Below are positions 46,712 to 58,900 of a DNA stretch of 64,000 nucleotides, in pieces. The notes below the pieces were generated by a model. It did no database searches. It was not told the DNA's origin and saw only the letters and a program-made list of their open reading frames with translations. The stretch lies in NCBI GenBank assembly GCA_958299035.1, contig CATQJL010000305.1:31323733-31387732 (forward strand). Reading direction: 5' to 3'. Within the stretch, counting starts at the first letter, position 1. Each line of letters begins with the position of its first letter. Made by a program: the position numbers and the translations under genes. The DNA is from Cylicocyclus nassatus (Eukaryota; Nematoda; Chromadorea; Rhabditida; Strongylidae).

Positions 46712-47602
46712 ATAGATACATACATGAAGGCCGCGCCGCTGCGTGAGGAAGGCGCAGAACCAGTACTAGTTGAACGGGAGCGGACGCTGCGCGCGCGATC
46801 CTCGCCGTTGTAAATCCTGCGCCCCTGCACCTTGCGGCTAATGAGACGCGTTCGCGCGCAAAGATAGTGCGCCTACTTCCTGCAGCAACTTACACATATA
46901 CATGACTTGGCCTTCCATCATTCTACCGTTTGTGTGGTCGGTTGAAAATCTTATCTGCTGCATTTTTGCATTTTTCTGTTCTTTTGCCTTTGAGTGCTTT
47001 GAAATAAATAAATAAATAAATAGTAGTGAATGTCGCAGTTCGCGAGATACACATGTGGCTGCTTAAGGGCAGCGTCCAGGCAAATCTGGACATATGGGGA
47101 TCGCACCTGGAAATTGATCCTGGACGTTCAACTAAGAAACTGCCCAAACGGCAACGCCGATGGTGCACATTTGGCTGAGATAATCGCCCCCAAACCAAAC
47201 TCCGATACCGTATTTGGGGGATGACTTGCCTCGGGTTGCTTGTCATTGCGCGCGGATCCACCGCCCACGTGCTGGGTCCGCGCCAAACCGTGGAAGTCCA
47301 GGTAAGTCGCCCGCTAAGTACGGTACTGGGGACAGGTGCCTGAACGCTGCCTTTGAAGCAAGGAAACAAGCCAAGTGCTGGTTGCCGCGTATTCGCATTT
47401 GATTACGGTAGCATGTACAATCACCTCTTTGCTATGCTGGACCACTTCCTGCGGCGCGTCGCCACGCTATATTTAGTGGCAGCCCTCAGAGAACGTCTAT
47501 GTTTTTCCTTATTGCACTTTGTGTTGGATGCATCTCCGTTTGTGTGAAATAAGTGAATATGCTAGTAGAAATTGTCGTACTCAGAACTTAGACAAAATTA
47601 TT
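46712..47602. other. intergenic; possible retroelement tail
   Basis: An (AAAT)n run (47002-47022) adjoins about 330 bp of GC-richer sequence (47030-47370), the arrangement seen at 3' ends of LINEs or SINEs. A minus-strand frame of 148 codons covers both but has no recognisable motif. No element could be named. Confidence 0.35.
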
Positions 47603-48071
47603 TTAGGTTGATGCAAAAGTTCTTGCTCATCATTTTAAAAAGTCATAATTTCTTGCTCTCTCAGCGAACTTGCATAAGCTTAATTTTGCTAAATATAGGA
47701 AACCCTTTTCCTTGCGTAATGCCTTTGTCACTCTCTAATAACTTTTAAGATGGGAGCAGGAGAATTTCAATTTCGTTCATTTTGGGTTAGGCTGCCAAAA
47801 ATCTGGATCTTGCGATGAAAATACTGTATAAAATCAGCTTTCTATGAAGAGTTATGATTTTCACACAAAAATGCCAAAAAAAATCAGATCTGTCGTTTTG
47901 TATTGCTCAACAAAAATCATTTGAAAAGGTGCATCAAAAGATTTACTTTACTGCTTCCTGGGAATTTTATCGCAGGTTTCAGATTTTTAGCAGCTTAACT
48001 TAAAATAGCCGAAGTTGAAGCGATTTTATTTTCCTGCTTCCATCTCAAAAGTTATTAGAATTATTAGTTAC

Positions 48072-48547
48072 TAGTTGGCAAACCCGGCTCCGCCCAGCCC
48101 TGTCAATAACATATTTGTAATCAGCATGCTCGATTACCCCCCTGCGCCAACTCCCAGCCCCGTAGCTCAAATTTTGCAAAAAATCGATAAAATCGATATC
48201 GATCGATAACGAAAAGTAGTAGCCGATGATACGCTCCCCGCCCCGAAGTGTATGTGTGCCAAGTTTGGTCCAAATCGGTTCAGAAATAAATATTTCTATT
48301 CCGCACGTACGTACACACAGACATACAGACATACATATGATCGTCTCCACGATTCGTGTAGAGGTGTACTGCAGACTTTACCTGATAACACAAGTAAACT
48401 TCTTAAACCTCCACGTCATAGCATTGTTTTTTGTACTCTCTCGCTATCAAAAACCGCCACGCTTTGAGTTGGCAAAACCTCGCCTCTACACGAATCGTGG
48501 AGCCGATGATACATACAGACATTCAGCTTTATATAAAATATATAAGA
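48072..48547 (-). mobile_element. non-autonomous Helitron, copy 3
   Basis: On the minus strand it starts TCTTATATATTTTATATAAAGC after host A and ends in GGCGGAGCC... CTAG before host T. It is a shorter member of the family at 12991 and 15085 with only one copy of the foldback module. Confidence 0.8.
48345..48502. mobile_element. 158-bp MITE nested in Helitron
   Basis: CTCCACGATTCGTGTAGAGG at the left and its inverse at the right (21 of 22 match over the arm). It lies inside the CAGA/CATA microsatellite of the Helitron. Confidence 0.75.
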
Positions 48548-48921
48548 TCAGAAAGCGGCAAAGGCACTTTCACAAAGAAAAATGTTTCCCCTATCTAGCA
48601 AAACTAAGTTTGTGCAAACCCGTTGAGAGAGCAAGAAGTTAAGACTTTTCAAAAAAATGATAAGCGAACTGTTGCATCAACGTGATATAATAAAATTGAT
48701 ATTTTACACGCAGAAGCTATACCAGGCATTCTAGGTCTATTATCTCAATTGATATAAAAAACAACTAAACAGGAACTCTTAGAATAACAAGGACATGTAC
48801 GTGTTTAACCGATTTCATGCAGAAATCATCACAGCTCAAATATAGTCTACCTGGAAATGAGTACAATATGTTGAAATATCATCTCATTTTTTCACATGTC
48901 TAAACAGAAATCCGTTCATGC

Positions 48922-49365
48922 TTAATAAATAAGCGTGTGAATGAATGCCGCACTGGCTGGTTTATTTACTAAGCGGCCCAGCATGTATTTTTTGGGGTGA
49001 GCAATTACCAAGATCTCGGATTCAGATTTGCACTGCGTTGTTGTTGGATTGGGATGGTAGCGTAGTGTAAAATTCAAACAAAAAGAAAGTGAAGCCGCGT
49101 ACTGCCTACGCTTCCCGGTACGCGACATATTCGCTGGGTAAACCTCGGAAATTAAGATGTATCGTATAAAATCTTCGGAGAATGTATAGTTGCTGGTGAT
49201 CGAAATTTGGAATTTGAGGCGATATGCATGCTGTGCATTAAACAGGTGAAGAATCGATTCCGTTGCACCACCGACATGTAAAAGTGCAAATGGATTTCTC
49301 TGACAGACGCAAGTTGCCAAGAAGTGGGGAGCACCTGCGCCCAAGTACGAGAATTTCTTTAGCAT
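48922..49365 (-). CDS. hypothetical 147-codon frame
   Basis: Single open frame downstream of, and on the same strand as, plc-4. It starts MLKKFSYLGAGAPHF and ends ASAAFIHTLIY at a stop. It has no signal peptide, domain or splice context that I recognise, and the overlapping opposite strand (49263-49631) is open too, in a CpG-rich patch. Probably chance or repeat-derived. Confidence 0.22.
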   Translation of the reverse strand: MLKKFSYLGAGAPHFLATCVCQRNPFALLHVGGATESILHLFNAQHAYRLKFQISITSNYTFSEDFIRYILISEVYPANMSRTGKRRQYAASLSFCLNFTLRYHPNPTTTQCKSESEILVIAHPKKYMLGRLVNKPASAAFIHTLIY

Positions 49366-49923
49366 CTGATGATGGGGCGCAAAAGATAGCGCAAAGAGCG
49401 AAAGGCGTGCGAAGCGGTGGTATAGTTAACTGCACGGAATTGCCCAAGCTGAACGCGCGCGAGCGTGTCTCTTGCAGACTAACATTGGCATTCGCGCGCA
49501 TGAATCATAGTGCCGATAATCGGCAGCCGCGTTGCAAGTACGCTCGCGTGCGTTCAGCCTATAGCGACCCGGGCGATTTCGTGCAGTCAACTCTACTAGC
49601 TGTGGTACTGAAGCTGGGACATAGACCATGAGTGTCTAGGTTCCATATGGAATCAATCATGATGGCGAATAATTTCAACATTAACCGACTGGAAATTCAA
49701 GCAAATCTGTAAACCAAGACTACGCTGAAAATGTTTATGCAACTGACATAATCTATGCCCGCAAATTATACACGATTTTATTCATAGAAAATGTATGAAA
49801 CTGCTGTGCAAATGCATGCTACACTAAGACAAGTGAAACAACTGGAGCATATCGAAAGTACAACGTAAACTTATGAATACAATTAGAACAAGCTTCACAG
49901 AGCTGCAGAAAATGCTGTGTCTT

Positions 49924-52900
49924 TTATGACAATGGATCTAGGGCAATTCGAACAAGAAGGGAGGCAGAGTCATCAGGTGTGTGTTGGCTGCCAGTATTCA
50001 AGCGTATCTGGGAGTATCCTGAAAACAGAAATTTACTAGAATTCGTTGTGAATGGTAGAAGGGAAAAAAGCTTTGCTGGTATTAGCACTCAACCATTGAC
50101 GTGATTTATCAAACTCATCGGGCAATGATGAGGTGATGAGCAGGCGGCGCAGTACTGTCATAACGCGCGCTCGATTGGGCGTCTTCTAGATTCCCGATTG
50201 GGCGTTAGCGGTTGACTTTCAAAATCAGGCATCTCTCGACCAATCGAGTTCTTCGCTTATAATGGTAAAACAGCTCCCAATCATCTCTTGCAATCGAGAG
50301 TTCTTGATTACCGCCCAGCAATTCAGTTCCAAATTTTACTATAATTTCGTAAAAAAGGTTATTTGACTTGTGATGATATTCTCTGTTCAGTAAGCAGTAT
50401 TCAGCATCGCAGTACCTCTCCTCCTATTTGATAGGGTTACGGTAGCTGTACGGTAAAGGGTCTAAGTCTCAGATGCTAAAACTTTGCAAAAAATCGTTAA
50501 AGGAATATGCATCCTCTCACGAAGTTTGTAGCAAAAATTCTAGGTCGCTGACTCCTCATAGCGATTTTTTCCAAGCTGAATCTTTATGCACAACGCAGAA
50601 AAACTCAATAATCTGTGATGAGTACCTCTTCTCACGCTGGTAACAGGAATTGAAAATTCTCCAATAAAATCATGCTGTGTGGTAGAATCATAATCTTTGA
50701 CGCAGAAACGTAAAATCGCCAGTTCTGGGAAACATAGATCCTTTTTGAAAGACTGGTTCCACACCGGATTGAACCCTGAAAAAGGATGATATGGAATATA
50801 GGTCGTCCCAAAAGTTCGTTCGTACCATAAAAGATTCTCAAATTGTGCTTTTTCAACCGATATGCTTGCTTTTATTTTAGTCACAAGGGCAGAACATGTT
50901 CACTATAACACAGCGGCGGTCCCGGGATTTCGGACCAGAGGGGGGCGGCAAAAATTTTTTTTCAAGTGAAGGTGCGTGGCTAACGCCACGCACTCTGGAA
51001 AAATTTTTGAGGTGCTTCTCAAAATTGTTGCGGGGTCCCTAACGCCCCGGAAAAAAATTTTGCATAAGGCTAATTTGAATTTTTAGGAAATTTTAAAAAT
51101 TATGTAAATTGTTTACAAAATTAAACAAGTCATTTGCACATTTTTATAACTCATCTAAGTAAATTTCAAAATTTCGCGAGCCGTTCTCGGGGGGGGGGGG
51201 GGTGGGGGGAGGGGGCGCCCCCTCTCGGTCCGCCACTGCTATAACAGTATCTCACTGTTAGCTTTTTTAGCATACATTGCACAGAGAGAAGCGGTAGAGA
51301 AAATTACTAATACTCTGATTTTTCTATCTCTGGTAGTAAAAAATCAGAAACTTACAGTAAAAATTGGGGCATTTGGTTTTATAGGTTCTCTTAGCTGCTT
51401 TTTCCTATTTGGGGAGAATTTGTGCTGATTAAAAATGTCTGCGAATAGTTGCGATTTTCGAAGAGATGTCAAAAAATCAAATTTGCTGTTTTTGCTGCTC
51501 TCGAAATCATGATTTTTGATGGGGGAGCTCAATCAGTACGAACTGTGTTCAGTTAGTAAGAGCAGATAATAAAACCTATAATACCACTTCCTCCGATTTT
51601 TATACAAGTACTAGACTTCTAACCAAATACAAAAAAAAAATCAAAACTTGGATAATCTGTGTTCAACAGAAAGTCGCTAAGATATTAGGTTGTCCCGAAA
51701 GTTTTGTCGGTTTTTTCAAATCGCTATAAAACCACGCACAATAAAGACCTGAATGAGTTTCAACATGCAATCGATGCAGCTTTTCCTTCTCTTTCTTGAT
51801 TACATCTTTTTGCCATAATCCTGCATTCTTTTTCTGATAACTGCTAAAATTTTTCACCCGTCATTTTTATCTGCTCAAAGTTTGGCTAATTTTCACAAAT
51901 TCCATTTCAAAGTTTTCGAAACGCTTAAGTATGTAGCAGATAAAGCAATTCTCGGACTACATGGTAATGTTTATCGATTCTTCTAATCTTCTGTTTTTAG
52001 CGTAAAAAAATCATTTTTTCCAATGTCTCGATTTTTGGCAAAGTCATGAAACGCACAACTGCAGCAAAAACATGGAAGCTTTTAGAATTTTTGCGAATTG
52101 GTTTTTGTTTGTTATTAAACATTATTTATGCAACCTATCCAAGTTTGATCTGCTTTGAAAAATCACTTTTTGGAGTTTTCGGTACTTTCACGTGTTAAAC
52201 GTAATCAAAATGCCTTGGTTTTTCTCAAATAAATTATTATTACGGACTTACTAAATGCGCCTCATGTAATCCAAAATATGCACGATGTAGCCAAAGGTTT
52301 GCTCTACGTAACAGATACCAGCGCTCTTTAGAAATATCGAAATAAAAATTTTCAAAAATTCAGGAAGGGTTTGACAATACTGTAAAGCTGCTCGAAAAGC
52401 CGTGATGATAACACCGCAAAGACAGAGTAGATCAGAGAGCAAATATAGCTGTAAGAAAGAGGATAAAAATACAAATTGAATGATACTTGAACCGTCCATG
52501 GATTTCTGCTCTGTGAGTTTTAGTGAGCGATGAAATAAACCGACAAAACTTTCGGGACAACCTAATATTTTCATGAAGAGCATGATTGGTTCCTTGAAAC
52601 AAAAATAAAAGCAACCAAATTGATTGGAAAATTCAAAAGTTATGATTTTTGAATATGACGCGGTAGAATTGCTGTTGCAGTGTCCTTACGGTGAAGACAA
52701 CATTTGCACGAGTAAAACGAGGAAGAAAGTAAAGGTCCGCGCTCCATAATCATTTAGGCCAAAATGCTATCGACACTGCAGGGACACTACAACAACGCAG
52801 ATTTGCTAGATCAAACCTCTGAACTTACCGTTATCCTTTATGTGTGTTGTTTTAGCCTTCCATGTGTCTTTGTCCACTCCGAAAATTTGAATTGTGACGT

Positions 52901-55900
52901 ATGGGTCAACAATGTCCTTTCCAGGAGCGGACTTGGGCAAATACTGCGCGCTAACTATTGCAATTTCTAATCTCACTCTAGGCTTGATGACGGCAGCTTC
53001 ACTTCGTGGGTCTGAAAATATTATGAGTTGTTCGACGTTTTCATTGAACGTTGAATATGCCCACCAATTCCTTTCAGGAGTATCTCCGGTTTTAGTACGT
53101 AGCCGCAGTTCCCATTTATTCGGAACAAGCCATCGTTCAAGTCAAGTTCCTAGAAAAAGAACATGGGAGTTAATTTCAAATGAGATTTTCAGGAAACCTA
53201 CCTCTCCAGCAGTTTGCATATTCATGGCAACGCTTTGAATACCGCACAACCATGAAGTGAAGGGATGCATGTTCGAGGAATCTTGACGAAGTCCCTAAAA
53301 TTGTCGTTGTGAAAGAAGCCTCAGCATTTTAGCGTCTGTTCTTGAATTACACTCTACTGGATGCAGGCTAATTCTCCTTTTCAAACCAAGCAGGTAAAGC
53401 ATCATGGTATATTTATGTTTATCTATTAGGTTGATTCATAATTAATGCATGTTTTTCTCACCTCTTCTTTCAGGAGCTGGTATTTGATGTGTAATCAATT
53501 TCCTCGAAAACTTTTTACGCCATCCAAAAGAGCGTTTTTCTGGTTTCTTATGTGGCCCTTCGCTTTCGTTAATCTCCGTTCATTCCAAAGTTATGAGCCT
53601 TTGAATAAAAGAGACTAAATCCCAGAACTTTTGCTTTTCACTCTTTTTGCCCTAAATCCATGAGCAATGGCCGGATTAAAAAAATATGCATAAGGATTAG
53701 AAAACTTTGTGCTATGAGATGCTATTTGAACAAAATTCTCCATGAACTTTGAGCCGAGAAATTCAATTGCGAACTTGAATGATCGTCGCGGCCCTTCCGT
53801 GTCATATAAAACTTTGAAGCAAAAGGCGATGCAGGTCTTTTGCACTATCCAGCAAAGGTACACCTAGTTCATTTGATGGTAGAAAAGCGCTAGGGTTTTC
53901 TCACTTTTCAGCGGAGAAAAATGAAATAATTTCAAAAATGACCGGTTTTTGAACCCGCCGAGATGCCAGAAAAAAGTGAGTACTTCGACTTTCTCGCGAT
54001 ATTTTCTTTCAAAAAATTTCCGTTACATCCAAACTTAACAATACTGCTCAAGAGACCCTTGGCTACACGAAGAGCGAAGTCTGCTTTATCCTACTTCATT
54101 TCAACATAAGTTATGCTCTCTCAAAGGAGGCTTCTGAAAAAAGTTGTTGGCAATCTTCAGGCCGGAAAATCTTTCATGTGGTAGATACAGTCACCAAATG
54201 TATCTGTTTCATAGCCACTGATTTGATGGTTACAGTAATTCTTATTATCTTTTCAAAAAAGAATTATCTCGGTTGAAGGTTGAAGTATAAAAAACGTGCA
54301 TTAATTACATATGAACCAACCTAATATTACACTCGAGGTGCGCCAAAAAAACAAATAAAGAAAGAGTGAGTGAACATATACTAACTAGTCACACTACATA
54401 AAGAAAAACGTAATAAATAAGAGTACATATAGTTTGTGTTAACCACGTGTTCCCTTTTCCGTGGCAACCACGCATACGCAGCGCGTGGGCATTGGGCGGC
54501 CATTCTTCGCCGAGAAAAGCCCAAAAGCGTTCAAAAAGGCTAAAAAAAGCCCGAAAAAGCCTGAAAAAGCCGGAAAGAGCTGGAACGCAGCAACGTAGAA
54601 ACGAAACTCTAATAGGATTCTGACATTATTTTGATGTGCAGAAGGCATGAAATGAAGCAAAGACTCGGTTGCAAAATCAGTACACATGCCTTAGCGTCAA
54701 AACGGAAGAGACGTCTCGGCTTTTTCCGGCTTTTTTGAGCTCTTTTGGGCGCTTTTGGGCTTTCCTCGGGGAAGTATGACGGGTCCCTCCAGCAATACGC
54801 TCGCGAACGCGGCAAGGGGCTCGCGTTGCGTTTGAGCTAGTCGGAAAGGGAGCACATCGTTGACACAGACTGTACGCTATTTGCAGTTTAGTGAAGCTTA
54901 TGTGACGAAATATGTGGGAAATAAAAAAAAGCCTTTTCTGTATGATGACCGAATATGAGAGCACTAGCTGAGTTAATTTTCTTATGTACAGAATTCTTAT
55001 ATATGGAAGAGTTAACTCGCCTTTGGATAGCTCTTCACAAACCGCGTGGCAGTGTAGGAAAAAATGGGACTTCCTCCATTATAGAGTGATTCAACTTTGC
55101 CTTCAGAAAGTGAAGGAGACCCGTCTTTAGGATCTAAACAAGGTTTGAAGTATTACGTGAATGAAACATGTACTTGCAAGAGCATTTCTTTAAAAAGAAA
55201 AAATCTTCAATTTCTCGAAATATTTTTTTGCCTATGCTCAGTGGCACTGGAAATCCAGTCGTGAGCAGGTAGCTTCCACTGGTGTCTACTAATTCTTTCC
55301 CTTCAGCTTTTCAGAAGAGTACAACCAAACGCTAACTTTATGAGAAGAAGTAATAAGCAGCGTTAAAGGCGTATCGAATCGATTAAAGATTGGGTTGGGT
55401 TTCCGGAAAATTAGAAAAGTAGGCTCCTTTGTAATATTAGGTTGTTGATTAATGCACGTTTTTCTAACCTCTTTTTGAGAGAGCTGATTGTCAAAGAAAA
55501 AACAGTTTTCTTCAGAACCCTTTATACGCTCGGAAAGCCCTATTCCTCTAGTTTCTAACATGTGCTTTCGTTTTCGCAAATCTTTGTTGGAGCCGAAGCT
55601 TCATGCCTTCAAAGACAAGTGATTAAAATTTGAAATTCTTTCCCTTCACTCTCCTTGCTCTAAATCTATGAAAAGTAGACGGATTTTCTACAAAAAATAT
55701 GCGTAACGATCGCGAAGCTTTGTGCTACAAACTGTTTGTCAGTATGAGATTTCTGAAAAAATCAAAGCTGAGAAATCTTGTCTCAAATTTGGCTGGTCGC
55801 TGAGGCCCATCTTTGCTGCATAAAAATCTCAAGCTAAAAGCGACTGTATAAATTGCGCTATGTACACGTAGAGAAGACCTAGTACAACTAATGCTAGAAT

Positions 55901-58900
55901 AAACGCAGCATTTTATCGTCTTTTCGAAGAGAAAAATTCAAAAAATCCCAAAAAGGCAGTTTTTTGGATCTTCCAAAATACTGAAAAAATGGGTACTTCC
56001 AGTTTTTGTGCAAATTTTTCTCACAGAAATATGCGGTAAAATTCAAACTTCACTCCACTGCACAACGGAATCGGCTAAATAATGAGCAAAGTCCGCGCGA
56101 TCCTAGTAGATTTGAAAGTTAAGCTCTCTCTGAGCATGTTTCTAAAAAAAAAGTTCGGGAATTTTTTAGACTATAGAATCTTTCTTAAAGTGGCTGCGAT
56201 CAAAGAAAAGTATGCGTTCTATAGTCAAAGGTTTGTTGTTTGCAGTAATTTTTATTGCGCTCAAAAAGATGGTTTGGGAAAAGAGTTATCTTGATTAGAA
56301 GCTGAAATTCATAAAACGTGCATTAATTGTGGGACAACCTAATATTTCTGGAATGATACTGTGTTTGCTATGCAAATTGCTTCAGAAGCTCAGAAACCGC
56401 CACCGCTCAACTTATTAGTTTAGCTCCTCACCGAAAAAAGCGGCATGATATAATGCGCAACAGCCAATCGTAGCAGCACCTTATCCGCTTCGCTGCTGCG
56501 CGACCATTGGCTGACGCGCGTCCTGACACGCTTCTCTCGCTTCGACGAACAAAGTGAGGGGCTAGTGTGAGTTCTGCAGTATTTTCTCGTCAAAATTAGC
56601 GGTAGCACTCAAATTCAGCTTCGCTGGGAGCCCATGTCAGAAATCTGTTACAAATCTTATAGCACCCCTATATGCGCAGACATTGCCGAAAGCACTGAGT
56701 TAGCAACGTTACATCTAGAAAAACTCAAATGCTAGGAAAACCTCGCAATTATTAGAATTTTGCGATTCATGGTGAACTAACGTGTTTGAATGTCTCCATA
56801 GATGTTGTGTGACAATTTCACGGATGGAATGGCGATCAACGCAGAAAAGTCTGGGTCGAGTGGAACGGTTTTTGGGCCCTGAAAGTCAAAATAAATGGGT
56901 CACTTTTGGAATTTTTCCCTCATACAGAGTGGTTATATAGCCCATACCTTATCTTTTGTGGGGACATCCTCTTCATCCACGTCATCGGGTACATTGCCGC
57001 TTTCTCCTAGTTTCTTGCCTCTCAACAGAATTTTCTTCTTGAGGGCATTTGGACTGGGCAAATCAATTTGTGATGATCTCGGATGTGGAAGATAGAGGAG
57101 ATCGCCAAGAACCTAAACCGGGCTCTGAACTTCGCAAATGGTCATAGTAACATTGTCATTTACATCAGAACTCTTTACCATTTTACAAGGGCAGAACTTT
57201 TGGTGCAACATTCTTGATATTAACACTTCTCCCTTTTTTTCTATTACAGAAAGATCTGAAGATTTTTCTCCAGTTTCCCTTTAATTTTTAGCAGAATTCG
57301 GCGGAGTTACTCACCTCCTGGAAAACATCAACCATAACCCGTTGCTGTACCAAGCCGACATGGTTCTCTAGTGTGAGTATGACTGGATATGGAGAAGTTT
57401 CGAAAGCGCATCGCTAAATGGTGGTTGGTCCAGAACTACTCGTAAATCTAAGCAACTGACATACCTTGATGGCTTCGAGAGCATTTCTCAAAGTGATGGG
57501 ATCAATCAGTGTTCGCTTGTGCGTGATTACCGGCTCCCCATGAGCGCCATCGAAGAGATCCACTAAAATAAAATTGTACAAAATGAACAACAGGCGAAGT
57601 CCAAAATTTCAATTTCTATAGCATTTAGTCCCTTCTAGTTTCGGTCGTACCCAAATATACGCTCTAAGTTGAACGTTCCAGAAATGGAGCCTTTCCCATT
57701 GTGGAAGTGCTTGGACAAATTCCAATGTTGCTGTGACGCGCTGCGATCATCTTTCAACCCGTGAAATGTGTTGCAGACTGATATCTCCGCTTTGCTTTCC
57801 GCTTTAGTAGATTACTTGTGAATGGGCGGAACTGACCAAGCAGGCAGCTACTCAAGTAGGCGGGGTTATCCAACTAGGCAGGATTCTCTTTAATTCTAGA
57901 GCGTCTTTCTCGCTTTTGGTACTTGCTTCCGCATTTAACAATGTTGTGAGTCCGATACGCCTATGATATTGAATTGGAATACGAAAATTTTGTTCAGAAC
58001 GGCTTTCGGCAAACCTTGTAGAAACTCAAGAACTTAACCAAGGCACAGCGCTGATTTGAAAAAAAAGGAAAAAGAACTCTTTGAAATGCTAGATTTGGAC
58101 GAAAATGTCACATAAAAAGAATTCCCCATCGTACTAAATAATTACTAATTACCAAATGAATGTAAGAAAGAAACAAACATTCTAGCAGACGAGCTCCTCT
58201 CCTCAAAGCGTAGATGTATCCCTCTACCGTAGCTTCGCCCTTCAATTGCAATCCAGCCAGATAGGTATTATGGCTAGAGTTACAGAAGTAATGCGGAAGT
58301 GGATGGTCCATATTTTGCCATACAGCTTCATGACCTTCTTTCAGTATGTTCCCCCATCTTGAATGAAGCAAGCGGCGAAGTCCTGAAAAATTTGAATTGT
58401 TGGACTCTCGCATGATTCCAGAAACAGTAAGTAAAAACTACAGAGTACAAAAATTTTGGCTAGAACTGACCGATGATTCCCATGACTTTTTCCTGTGTTT
58501 TGTCTTGAAGTACTTGTTCAAACGTTTCTAGGATTGACTCTGCCTTTTTGATATCGATGTCATGGAACTGAAACGGAGGGAATAATGTATGTTTTTTGAG
58601 GACTGTAATGTGTGTAAGCGTCTCATAACATGATAATTTCGTTGCTGTAGTGAAAATAAAGACAAAATATTTTTACTCCCTTGCAACTTGTTTACAAGCC
58701 GATTTCACATCTGTGACTGTTTTTACAATATTTTTTTGTCATTCAAGTGCTTAATTTTGGAACAGACCACATTGTAAACGATCAATTGCGACATGCAAAA
58801 ATACTCGGTTAGCAGCGAATGCATTAGTTATCTGTTCTCCGCCCCTTCTCCCTCTTTCCTTCCCAGAAGTCGCAAATTTTCAAAAATGATCAAAGAGCTG

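Larger units (their letters stand above)
47603..48685. mobile_element. mariner-like MITE carrying two nested elements
   Basis: TTAGGTTGATGCAAAAGTTC at the left; the right end (GTTGCATCAACGTGA) is its decayed inverse. The next ~90 bp inward are also inverted copies (CTTGCTCTCTCA, AATTTTGCTA and similar). The interior contains a Helitron (48072-48547), which itself contains a small MITE (48345-48502). Confidence 0.7.

Noticed and set aside
47030..47370. tRNA or tRNA-derived SINE
   Set aside because: GC-richer and next to an (AAAT)n run, but I could not find convincing A and B boxes or a cloverleaf.
49263..49631. 122-codon plus-strand frame opposite the 3' side of plc-4
   Set aside because: CpG-rich, Arg/Ser-rich translation with open frames on both strands; no start context or homology.
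51685..52583. 110-codon minus-strand frame as mariner transposase
   Set aside because: Hydrophobic, no D,D34D/E motif or helix-turn-helix; the element is a MITE.
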